Shown: piece after piece, positions 50,531 to 61,600 of the stretch
Numbering within the stretch: position 1 is the first letter of the stretch
Layout: each line of letters begins with the position of its first letter
Notes under the pieces: generated by a model
What the model was told of the DNA's origin: nothing
Databases searched by the model: none
The model's input: the letters and a program-made list of their open reading frames with translations, nothing else
Source: Durusdinium trenchii
Lineage: Eukaryota > Sar > Dinophyceae > Suessiales > Symbiodiniaceae
Direction: 5' to 3'
NCBI GenBank assembly: GCA_963970005.1
Contig: CAXAMN010005236.1
Coordinates: 76,438 to 140,437, forward strand
Length of the DNA stretch: 64,000 nucleotides
Made by a program: the position numbers and the translations under genes

Positions 50531-51190
50531 TCAGCTGGGTGGTGGTGGAGGGTGAGCAGGTGTGTTGTTGGACGCTGAAGTGGGCTCAGTGGGAGCTGGT
50601 TGGGTGTGTGGTGAAGCGGATGTGGCCGGCTGTGGTAAAGCGGTTCCTGTGGGAGTAGTGGTGTGTACTGGATCTGTTGAGGGAGGTGACGGTTGTGGTG
50701 GTGGTAGTGACGGGCTTGTGGAGTGTGGTGCATGTGGTTGGGGTAACTGGGTTGGAGGTGTGTGGGCGTGGGACTGCATTGGCTGTGTTGTGGGTAGTGG
50801 AGGCGGTTGTGGATGGTGGGTGTTGTCAAAGGGAACGGTAGGTTGTACTGGATAATGTGATGTGTGTAGCGGATGTGGCTGCATATAGTGTGCTTGAGGT
50901 GGAAAAGTCGTGGGATGTGGATAACCGTGAGGTATTGGATGATGTGATGGAACTGGTGGCAGTGTTGGGTATGGTTGCGGCGGAGCTTGTGGTGGGTAAG
51001 GGAACCAGTGTGGCTGTGTGGGCTGTGGTTGTGGCTGTAGGTGTGGTGGTAGTGAATACGGCCAGGGATACGTCATGGCTTCTCGGCAAATCGAATGAGG
51101 TCGATGTATGGATGTAGATATGTAAATCAAAGCAGTCCTTGAACTTGAACTTGAAAAAGTTATACGAAAGAATACAATATGATGCTGCAA
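50531..51190 (-). CDS. 5'-most element ORF, Pro/His/Thr-rich
   Basis: A 219-codon low-complexity frame (WPYSLPPHLQPQPQPTQPHW, then many PHP, HPT and PPP). Composition agrees with the other element ORFs, and it is first after the 5' terminal repeat. It may be disordered protein or simply open because the strand lacks G. 51,200-51,517 shows no gene. Confidence 0.35.
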   Translation of the reverse strand: MQHHIVFFRITFSSSSSRTALIYISTSIHRPHSICREAMTYPWPYSLPPHLQPQPQPTQPHWFPYPPQAPPQPYPTLPPVPSHHPIPHGYPHPTTFPPQAHYMQPHPLHTSHYPVQPTVPFDNTHHPQPPPLPTTQPMQSHAHTPPTQLPQPHAPHSTSPSLPPPQPSPPSTDPVHTTTPTGTALPQPATSASPHTQPAPTEPTSASNNTPAHPPPPPS

Positions 51191-51517
51191 AGTGGAGGAG
51201 TGTGCAACAGACTCTAATTAAATCTCTAAAATTGAAAATTGAAAAATTAATATGGGAAGGATTCTCAGGTGAAACTGATGCAGTCAAACTCTGCAGTATA
51301 TTTCAGTGTAAGTTCCAGTGAACTCTGCAGTAAACTTCACGTGTGACGGGTGAGACGATCCAAGCAAGCTGATTTCGAGCAGGAAAATTCGGTCGAGTGA
51401 ACTTCAGTAAAACTTCAGGAAACTTACTCCTGCGATGAGGAGTGAAAAGGTTCTTGCAGTAACGGCGCCCCGCAGGGATCACACAGCTGACCACAGTGGG
51501 AAGAAGCTGCGGAAACA

Positions 51518-51849
51518 CACTTGAGAAGGTTGCTCCGTGGAGCTTGTCTTCAGTCGGTCCGCGGTGAGCATTAGCACTTTACAATCACTGCAAATTAGAC
51601 CTTGACTAAAAGAAAGTGCTGAGTCGGTCGACCAGAATGTTTGAACAAATCGTTGAGGAATCAAGTGAAACAATTTGGCGGGTACGTGACTCCAGCGTCC
51701 CGGAGTCATTTCACAATCTCAAACCACCGTCTTCGTTGGGCAGTGGATGGAATGAGATTCACTGCCCCCCTGCTGGTGCTGTACAAAGGTTCGTAAAGTC
51801 ATAGGAAAAGAATTAGCTAGATTAGTGTCCTTGGAAACAGGAGTGGACA
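51518..51849 (-). repeat. Terminal direct repeat of Penelope-like element, 5' copy
   Basis: Partner of 40,339-40,673. Its outer end (TGTCCACTCC on the minus strand) abuts a GT dinucleotide run, the same arrangement as the GT runs in front of the dispersed copies. Confidence 0.85.
51678..51773 (-). repeat. Pseudoknot-forming repeat, copy K (in terminal repeat)
   Basis: Identical in all helices to copy J; one C fewer in the GCAGGGG run. S1, S2, third hairpin and AACGAAG linker are all present. Confidence 0.75.
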
Positions 51850-52165
51850 CACACACACACACAGCAGCACACAGCAGCGGCACCAGCGCCCAAGCTCCCG
51901 CGCGCACACAGCAGCAGCACACAGCAGTGGCACCAGCACCCAAGCTCACACACGCGCGCAGCAGCAGCACACAGCAGCGGCACCAGCGCCCAAGCTCCCA
52001 CGCGCACACAACAGTCGCACACAGCAGCGGCACCAGCGCCCAAGCTCCCACACACACACACACAGCAGCGGCACCCTGCAGCACCCAGGCTCGAAAGCGC
52101 ACACATGCATCTCTTGCTATACTTGAAGTAAGAACCCCAATAGCTCACGCTATCTGGGGAAACAC
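51850..52165 (+). repeat. CA run, CAGCGGCACC array, right part, and CTATACTTGAA phrase
   Basis: A CA run is followed by units of CAGCAGCGGCACCAGCGCCC and AAGCTCCCACGCGCACACA to about 52,085, then CTATACTTGAAGTAAGAACC and AATAGCTCACGCTATCT, as at 15.6 kb. This is the continuation of the 40,112-40,338 array. Confidence 0.8.
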
Positions 52166-52204
52166 CTCTAGGGCTCTCGACCCAGACCTTCAATTCTAAG
52201 CCTA

Positions 52205-52447
52205 CTCCGTCACCACTAACACTAACACCTACCACCAATATCACCACCACGCCATCCACTGCCCCCACCATCACCACCACAATCACAACCACCATCTCCA
52301 CCACGATCATCACCACCATCGCCACATCACCACCACCGCCACCACCACCGCTGCCAGCGCCACCACCATCATCATCATCATCACCACCGTCACCGCCACC
52401 ATCATCACCACATCACCGCACCGCCACCACCACCGCCGCCGCCGTGT
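52205..52447 (+). repeat. CAC/CCA/ATC trinucleotide-rich microsatellite
   Basis: About 240 bp of CACCAC, CATCATCAT, CACCGCC and ACAATCACA text, degenerate, encoding poly-His/Thr/Pro on one strand and Gly/Val/Met-rich text on the other. Not a gene. Confidence 0.85.
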
Positions 52448-52536
52448 GGTGGGCCTGTGTTGCAACCTGCTCAGCATCCCTTGCGTCTGCGCACTAAACA
52501 TGCCCCAGCGTGCATAATGCATACTCGGCTTGCCAC

Positions 52537-52608
52537 CAGCATAAAGCGCTGCGTCCACACGCACACCCTCGCCGCTAGGCTCTTGATACTTGGAGACCTC
52601 ATTGCCAC
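52537..52608 (-). CDS. Biotin carboxylase, C-terminal-most visible exon
   Basis: [20 protein letters not shown] followed by ALYAG matches the family step Y-EPSGPGVRVD---Y-G. The acceptor is TTCGCAG/GTGGC and a GTGGC donor follows GCTG. The next expected exon (PPYYDSLLAK-like) was not found before the CAC microsatellite and the Penelope-like element, so if the gene goes on, those lie in its intron. Confidence 0.75.
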
Positions 52609-55600
52609 CTGCGAAATGAAGACTGACAGCGAACTTCATTTTCTTCATGGCGCAAAGTGATCAAGGCTTGTCGCAACATGTCACAACAAACTTAAGGTCA
52701 AACAACCTTTGAACTGCCTGGTGCCAGTGAGACTCGAGCTTGGATGGCAAAACCTCGAAGCTTGGAGGCTTCCAAGTCAGCTCCTGCAATTGCTAGTCCG
52801 TCCGCCCGCCCTAGCTCCTTGGGGTATTGAATGGGACAATGTCAACAGCACATAAAAAGGCAACGTATACACTTAGTCCAGCTCCATTTTTTTGGATTTC
52901 TATTTTGGCAAAGCCTGAACGACACAGAAGTCGTCGGGGGAAAGGTCGTTGGCGTTTGCTGAAAAATGTTATAGCCCACGCAGCGTGTCTTAAATATGGG
53001 ACCTCCGGTGTATCACATTCATGACCCATCCGTATAGAAACGTGTTGAAGATATCGCAACATGACATGGCAACTGCACCTGCAAGTTTACTGTACCAGTA
53101 TCTCGAACATTCCGAAACTTGGGGCAGTCTAGTTGCCTATGACTGTAACTATTTGCACACACCATTGTCAAACTCCATTTGGTGGCTTGTGAAAATGGTT
53201 GTTCTTAAATGCGACGCCAAATCGCACTTCCATGCGCCCCGCTTCATGTTTGCAAACAAACCCAAACTGCTCTCCAGATGTGGGCTTTGACTATGTTTCC
53301 TGAAAACAGTTACCGCAAGAACTGTTTTCCTGCTTGCGCTGTCGCGAAAGGACACCAGAAAACATCGCGCCCACCAGCGATGCGCTCCCTTCGATAATAG
53401 TGGAAATGGAGTGACCTCGCGGGAGTGAATTTCGCCGTGCTGCGTGGTGCCGACTAAATGAAATCAGGCGGCGCCGCGCCCCATGCTTTGACACCGCAAC
53501 AACACCCACAAAATACTATCGTGCCGCGAAAAGGGACTACGCTACGCATTGGTGCATCTAGCAAAATTTGCATCGCGCCACATGTATGAGTTCGACTTCT
53601 GAGCACAGGCACGACTGCCACAGTCGCAACTTTGCCTGAGGCTTGTCAAGGCAAGACCCTCAAGAGCAAGTCGCTGCATTCAACGCCCGTCCTCACGAAA
53701 CGCTGCGCCTGCGCAATAGAACATCCTTCACTCTTGAGCGCATCACGGCATCACGTTCCTACGGTATTCACACAAATCGGACGCCTGTCCATCCATCCAA
53801 GACCAATTTTTCCATGCGCTTCCCCCAACAGATTTTTTTTTTTGCCGAACGCAGGTTGTTGCGACGACAATGCGACTACAACACGGCGAGACCTGGGTGC
53901 AGCCTCCACCCCAGACTATAAACAGGAACTCTTCGCTATGCATTCTTTTGTATGGTTCACAAAAGTTAGGACGTCTGATGGACTGGTTGATCCAGAACCT
54001 TGAATTTCATTATAGAAGCTCTATCTTCAAGAGGCCCGAAGTTGAGTTTGACCAATTGGGGATCTGCGCGGAACTGCTGATGATCTTCTCCGCTCGAAGC
54101 GCCTGGGCCCAAGCTGAGCTCCTCTAGCTTGAAGCCACCTTCATGAATCCGTGAGAGGTCTTAAACTTATGTTTGGGTGAGGACATGATGACAAACAAGA
54201 GCCAAATATTCTGGTCACCGATCAAAGAACCATGCTTTGCAAAAGGACCAAGAACACCTGCGATGCCCAATTGCGTCTTGACAATATCCACATCAGTGGC
54301 CTGACAAATTGGAAGTTGGCATAACACTCTCCGGAGATTCTCAACAAGAGTACATCTGTTTCGGCCTCTTCGGTGATAGTGTGTTCCACCTGGATTCGCG
54401 GGTTCACCTGTCACGCTTGCGATGTGTAAACTCAAACTAAGCAAAGATTCAACCGTTTATTGTGGAATGTTTTGTTCAAACCTAACGCGTCCAGAGCGCC
54501 TCCATAAACACGAAGCGCGCATCAGGATCTTGAAGGCTGCCAGCCACCATGAACTCCACAGTGCCCACCTTCAGCATCGCAAAATTCACAGTCAATACAA
54601 GTCTACATTGCGGGGGCTTGACAGCAAAGACTGGACAATAAGCTTGCGTGCAAAACTGCACTCCTGTGACGAAGCTCAAGGCAGGGCACTCCCCGATATT
54701 GACATTTCAGCAGCAATCGCACAGCGCATTCGGAGATCCGCTTCCGTAGCCTTTCCAGGAGATGCAGCATGACCAAAGTCTCATGACAAAGTGATCCTCA
54801 GCATCTACATTAGTGTAGCAACCTAGCACCGAATCAATACTGTACTCTTTCCAAGGGTTCCCCTCCAGGATTGCTGCTTAAATAGCGCATGTGTATATGA
54901 CATATACACAGGTAAGGAGTTCATGAATGCAGTCGCCACAAGTCACGCTTATCACATTCTATGTCAATGTGCCCTCTTCGTTAGGTTTGGATTGCTTGGG
55001 CGCCTGTGAAGAAGGATGAAAAAGGTATGTGTTAATTAATGGTTCCTTTCTAAGACATACCTGAGGGGCAAGGTGGCAAGCAGCAGGCAGCAGCTACACG
55101 CTTGGGAGATCGGGCAGCAGCAGGCTGTAAGTGGAAGGCAAAAAATCGGGACTGGAAACAACTTGAGGAGACACGGTTCGTGTCTTCTGCAACACAAGGT
55201 CGAAGTCTTGAAGCAGATAAAAACTAAACAAGGCATGGTTGGAGGAACGAGATATGCAGCACTGATTACCTCGCAAACCTGTGGATACTTCGACCATGTT
55301 CAGAAAACATCAAAAAACACGCGCCCAATTCCACACGAGAGCTCAACAAATGGACGTTTTTCAACACAGAACGCTCCTGACACGATTGGTGGCAAAACTA
55401 CACCTGCAACTTGGTCCTTCGATGTGACTTGGCACTTGAAAAATCACTTTGAACGTCTAAAGGCATTTTCCCACTGCACAATGGAAACAAAGGACACCCT
55501 CATCCCAGCAAACAAAAGGCCACGGCTTCAGAATGTGCCACAAACTAACTGCGCTCTGAAATCTGCTGGCTATCATTCCTGACACACTCGATTCAGTCAG

Positions 55601-58600
55601 GTGACGTTGGATGAATGCGCGCAGGAGCCACTTCCACCACCTTGTGAAGCGGTTGAAAACGCGTCTGGAAAACCTTATCGACCAAAAAAGAACACCCGTT
55701 TGTGGAGCAAAGGCAACTGAGTGTCTGCAGGCATGCTGTTCCCCATGCAACTTGAGGGCTCTTGAATTTGCAACCGCCAGCTGATGTGCCGCCTTCTGGT
55801 TACGGAGCTGCACACTGCAATCCCGTTCATACAAATGAGCGCAACCCCCTTGCCCATCGGCAAGGACTTGAACCTGCGCATCCAAACAAAACAATTGAAA
55901 CAGAACATTATGCGTTGTTGCAAGCTGCATGATGCATGTGTTCGGGGTGGGGCCTTGCCTCAATATGCCGAGCATCTTCCATGAACTCTTCCAGAAAGAC
56001 CTGCCACAAGTAGACACGTTTATATAACTATGTGAAGGTGTCAGTGTTTCTGTTCATCGCCGAGCGCGGGTCTGAAACTTTGGTCTCACGCGTGAACCCT
56101 GGTAGATAATGAGAACACTTTGAGCCTCAATGAACCTAGCCATATCCAGTTGCAGGGTGGCGTCCGATCGCTCTAGCAGGGGACTTGACATTGGTGCAAT
56201 CTTTCCAGCCCAAAAAACCCTCAGATTCCCTCAATATCCCTCAATTATCATCAGCTCCAGACATCTTCATACCGAAATAGTGCCAGCCCTTTTCAACCGT
56301 TTTGAAACACACCCTAAATACCCTAATAAACGTGTTCCGGCTGCAACCTGCAAATCGAGATCTGAGCATCAGGCGGAACCGTTACCAAAAGCCGTTTTGG
56401 CCTCGCTGGTGCAGCGCCTCAGCAAAATTTGGCGGAAGGCAATCTTGGCAAAGACTTCGAGGCTGCTAGAATATGCATTTCTACAAGCAGGATCTTCCGG
56501 GTGATATTTCTTTGCACCTGGAGAAACAAAGGCCACTTGACCTCTGATCTGATATGTCTTGAGATCTTTTTCTCTTTTGCGTGGGCAAGGGAAAAACCTC
56601 TTCAAGTTGGCTCAAACTTTGGTGAAACAAGCAACCTGTGATTTTGGGTTTGGTTTCATGAAACCAAGGAAATGCATACACATAAACACATTTTGTGGCA
56701 AGCTGAAAAACCTTTTTGTCTGAAAGCAAGGCGGCAGGCTAGTTGCGGCTAGTGGTATGCACACAATCAGAAGTAAGTCACACTGCAGGTCCAAACATCA
56801 TTGCTCTTATTCCCAAATTATTGATTAGTGCTGCAGTTGCAAGCCGTTCAAATTCAGTAAGTAGAGCTGTCATCGCTTGGAAGGCCCCCCACCCAGCTAA
56901 TAAACAACACGAGGTTTTTCAAACTTCGTTTTTGGAATTCCGTTCCTGAGTAAGTGATGCATCCCAAGACAACTTGCGCATAGTCTGATACAGCAAAACA
57001 TGTTTTTTTGGTTAAGCGATGTTAAATGATTGGCTCGACAATGTCTCAGCAGGCAAAGCCAAATGGAGGGTGTGTGTGTGGATACATTGAGGTTACCTAT
57101 TGGTGTTAAAACAGGGGGGACGGTTGACTCCCTAGTCACGGCAAAGAAACTATGGACATCAACTGGATGGAAGTTTGGTCGCAAACTTCCGTACCTGTTT
57201 AATGTTACAACTCCTTGTTAAGATTGTTGCACTTGAGTGCAACTATTTGCAACTCAGTTCAATATATTTGGAGCGACAATGTAACTAGATGCAACTTGCA
57301 CTTGAATTTTGAATGTATATAGCTACATGCAACTTGCAGTTTAGAGTCTTGACTTGTGTGAACCACTTGCAGTTTTGAGTCTAGACCTGTGTGAACCGCG
57401 AGCGATGGCCTCCAACCTTGTAGCCATGGCCTCCAACCTAATAACGAAGGCCAGAACACATTGCATGCTTCAACTTCAACTCTGGTTGTCTTAGTTTTTT
57501 TAACTAAGGCTGGCATGTGGCAAACGGCAATCAGTTCCGTACACATTTTTCGAGTGTGTCTGGCTTCACGCCAGCACAGGGTGTACCCGAAGAGTGGCCT
57601 TGCCAAGCAACGGTTTGCCTCCTTCCCCCTCATGTCCGAGAACGGAGCAGCTCGCAGCGAGCGTAGGAGGGTGGAGGTTGGTTAAGACTTGACGACATGG
57701 ATTGAACTCGAGATCTCTCAAGATCTCTTGGGATCTGTCCCAACCTTATTTCACCTCCCTCTTTCTCTCTCCCTCCCCTCTTTGGGGCTTCCCTGGATGT
57801 AATACCCAGACTATCCACGGTTTCTTTCTTTCTTTCTTTACTATCTCTTGGGTGTGTGTGGAGGCAATATCCAGGCGTGCGTCCTTGGACGCGTTTGTCG
57901 TAGCTGGGAACACCTACCCCACTTTTTCATTCTTTCTCCTCCTCTTTCTTCCCTTTTCGCTTTCCTACGCGGGTTTCCCTGGATGCTTGCGTCCTAGCTG
58001 GGAACCCTTCTCCTCCTCTTTGGTGTTTGTGGACGGTTGGGTCGAAGCTGAGAGCATCATCGTTTTCTTTCCTTTCTCCGCTTCCCTTTCTTCTTTCCTT
58101 CCCCTCCTTCCCTTGTGCGCGGCGTGTTTACAAACAAACGCGGCGTTTACAACAGGCTGTTCGACGAGGCTTGGCTGCTGTTCCCTTTCATCTGGTTCCC
58201 TCTTCACTGGCCCCCCCCACATACTGTCTCCCTCTTTTCTTTGATGTCCTGTCATCCTCACCCTTTTCTGCTTTTGCGCGCGCTCTTTCTTGTGCGGGCC
58301 CTAGTTTGTGCACACGCACGCGTACCTTCTTCAACAAACTAACTAGGCTTCAACAAACTAGGTTTGGCACAACGAGGTTTTGCTCATCGGTTGTCCCTCT
58401 TCACCTGGTTCTACCTTCATTGGCAACCACACACCTTTTATCTGTCTTGTCTTGTTCATCGTTCATTCGCCCCTTTTGCACGCGCATGTGCTTTGGCAAA
58501 GCCCCCCTTTCCGGGTAGGATGGGGGTGCCTCCTTTCCGTGCAGGATGGAGGCCACACATATGCCTCCCATTGAGAGGCGTGTGTGTGTGTGCCCCTTGT

Positions 58601-61600
58601 AGTCACAGGGATCCAGTCGGATTGTGTTTTTCTTTTTCAGCAGGGGGACTGCCTGGCTTGTACCAGTGGCAGTCCAACGAAGAGGCTGTTACAAGTCACT
58701 GATATGGATTCTGAACGCAGAATCCACGTACCTGCTTGGTTGTGGCGTTGACAAGCTTTCACTCCAATCTTCTCGTACAGGGCTAATGCACTCGGCAGTC
58801 ATGAGCGTACGTCGTCAGCCTGTTCGATCCGCGTTCGTCGATTGGTTTCTTCCACTTTGGGCCTTTTCTCCCTTTGAAGACCTCCAGGCTCCGATGGTCC
58901 TTACCGGTACTCTTAGGAAATGGAACCCGTGTGGCACCGCTAGCAGTTCAGTACACCCTATCCTAAGTGTGTGTGTGTGTCACCCCCTGTCTCCAAGGGT
59001 TACTTCCTACCAATTGTACTGCCAAGCAGGGGCACTGAGCACTCCTTGGCAAACTCAGTGCAATGAAGCTATGCCTTGGAGTGGGAAGCACGGATTGATC
59101 ACCCGTGTGTACCTGCAACAATTTGGAACTGTTGAACACGCTGTCCAATTTGCTCTTTTTGTTTCCATGGTTCTTCATGCTACCTACCCCTCAAACCATT
59201 TTCTTTCAGCCACTTTCAGCAGCCGCGCGTCTTGCAGCCTGTCACCGCAGTTGTGAGAGAAACGTGTTTCAATCGCCTTCAAGTGATCGGACGCTCCACC
59301 TTGCCGTTCTCTCACTTTTTTTCCACCTGGGAACTGAGCTAACTGCAAACCAATGTCAGAGTGTGAACCGCTCAGCCGTCCCACTTGGGTGCTGGGTGTG
59401 ATCCTCCGCAAGGAGGTGCCGTTCTCATTCCGGAAATCGTGTTACTGAACCATCGTCTTTTCATCGTGGATCACGTCAACAGCTTCTGTTTCACTACCGC
59501 CACTGAATTGTCCGAATCTGTGGCCGCCGGGCTTTCACGGATAACACAGCCGCCGGGCTAAAAAACGGAATTCAACTCACTTGAGGCAGGTTTCCCAACC
59601 CCCCCCCCCCCCCGGTTCTCCCCCCTCCCTAATTAGGGTAACACAGGGAAATGGTACTCGACACACTTGTGTGCCGGCGCCTTTCCCTTTGTTGTCCCTG
59701 TTCTAGTCTTCTCTACCCGGGCGGTCTAAGACCAAAGTCCCGCTCCCTAACTATTGCATTTAATTCACTTCCGCTCAGTAATCAGTAATTCTAGAGTGCT
59801 AAGTATTCATACACACACATGGACACACACACACATGTACATACACCTCCCTGCCCCCCCCGCCCCGCTTTCTTTCTTGCGCTTTTGGTCGTTTCTTGGG
59901 CTTTCTCTCAGGCTCTTTAGGTTGCTCTTGAGGCTCGTTTCCCTACCCCAGTCAAGGGCTAAGTATTCACTTTTTTCTACTCCTACCTTTCTCTCTTGCC
60001 CTCTTAGCGCTGCTCTTTCTGTGTTTCTTTCTTTTGTTTCTAAGGCTTTTTAGGTAACTATTCAGGCTCTTCGCACGAGCGCCGCAAAGCGGCACCGTGT
60101 GTGTGTCACCCCCTGTCTCCAAGGGTTACTTCCTACCAATTGTACTACCAAGCAGGGGCACTGAGCACTCCTTGGCAAACTCAGTGCAACGAAGCTATGC
60201 CTTGGAGTGGGAAGCACGGATTGATCACCCGTGTGTACCTGCAACAAGTTGGAGCTGTTGAACACGCTGTCCAATTTGCTCTTTTTGTTTCCATGGTTCT
60301 TCATGCTACCTACCCCTCAAACCATTTTCTTTCAGCCACTTTCAGCAGCCGCGCGTCTTGCAGCCTGTCACCGCAGTTGTGAGAGAAACATTTTTCAATC
60401 ACCTTCAAGTGATCGGACGCTCCACCTTGCCGTTCTTTGACTTTTTTCCACCTGGGAACTGAGCTAACTGCAAACCAATGTCAGAGTGTGTGTGTGTGTG
60501 AGTGAATACCTTGGAATCAAAGGTCGCCTATTGGTGTTAAAAGCAGGGAGTGACGGTTGATCGCCTAGTCACGCCAATGAAGCTATGGAAATCAACTGAT
60601 GGAAGTTTGGACGCAATGTAACTAAATGCAACTTGCACTTGAATGTAACTAAATTATATAACTTGCAGTTTTGAGTCTAGACTTGTGTGAACCGCTCGTA
60701 AGTTTTGAGTCTTGACCTGTGTGAACCAAGAGCGATGGCCTCCAACCTAGTAGGTTGTAGCCTTCCAACCTTGTAGCCATGGCCTCCAACCTAATAACGA
60801 TGACCAGACCACGTTACATGTTTCAACTCTGGTTTTCTTAGGTTTTTTACTTAGGCTGTCAGGCTGGCGTGTGGCAAACCGCGAAGTTAGTGCATCAGAA
60901 TCAAAAATACATTCCACGAAGTTCTGGGAGGTTTGTGGCCTTTTGTTACGGTTAGTTTTCATACTGGCGAAACGTCCACGAATATGCAGCCCAGAGTTCC
61001 AGGAATGTCTCGCGCCTTCCACGTAGTTAGTAGAATTGTTTTTTGCAAGAGATCTAATCCTGAAAGCATTCTATCTTTGCAAACTTGCGCATGCACTGAC
61101 CCTGTTCTGTTCTAGGTAATTCCCAACGTAGCAGTAGCAGTAGTAGCTGAGGAATAGTGCTGCTTACGGATGGTGGAACGAGATATACCTTTGAGATCCT
61201 TTGAGCGGTTTGGCAGAATGCAGGATGCGACGCGGTACAACCATTGTACAGCATGGCCCGTCGGAGCATCAACAAGGCCACGGCTCGTAGGCTTCGTTCA
61301 GCTCGTCGTCTTCCCGCACTAGTCCTCGGGTGTCCAAAAATGTGAACATGTGTTCATCCAAGGACACATGGTAGTTTGGATTTGTTAAACAACTCGCAAT
61401 GGCAAGCTGAAACACAAAGAGACTCTAATTTCGCCATTGTCAGTCCCAAGATCGCATGCCACGGCCACCGCCACCGAAGGCAGCCTTGAAAATAATTGGC
61501 AGCGGCAAGCTCTCGCGCTCCAAGAATTCCCTCGCAGCCACCCAGGAGCTCAGAAAAGGTGATCCTTTAAGAACCTTTGAGGCGATTGCGGATGTCAAAG

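Larger units (their letters stand above)
40339..51849 (-). mobile_element. Large Penelope-like retroelement (GIY-YIG plus RT)
   Basis: Direct repeats of about 335 bp bound an 11.5-kb unit coding on the minus strand. At its 3' end a GIY-YIG endonuclease frame is followed by a reverse transcriptase frame. This gene pair, the absence of integrase and protease, and LTR-like direct repeats fit Penelope-like elements of the class with an N-terminal GIY-YIG. Upstream lie at least seven further ORFs, an unusually large load. The coding strand is poor in G and rich in C, A and T throughout. Both flanks are CA-rich array sequence, so a target duplication cannot be read. The two terminal repeats differ by only a few bases, so the insertion is young. 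Confidence 0.75.
56001..61283. other. 5.3-kb intron filled with repeats
   Basis: Between the [11 protein letters not shown] and VFLEEF exons there is no host coding sequence except perhaps one missing micro-exon. The stretch holds pseudoknot copies E-I, the two 395-bp repeats, a CT-rich block at about 57,740-58,510 (similar to 770-1130), a hairpin unit at about 57,560-57,680 (CTGGC-TTCAC-GCCAG, then GCAGCGAGCGTAGGAGG) and a C run at about 59,599-59,613. All these repeats are antisense to the gene. Confidence 0.7.

Noticed and set aside
52300..52540. Continuation of the biotin carboxylase exon into RLQHRPTTRRRRWWW...
   Set aside because: Similarity ends at the GCTG/GTGGC donor; the rest is intron running into the CAC microsatellite.
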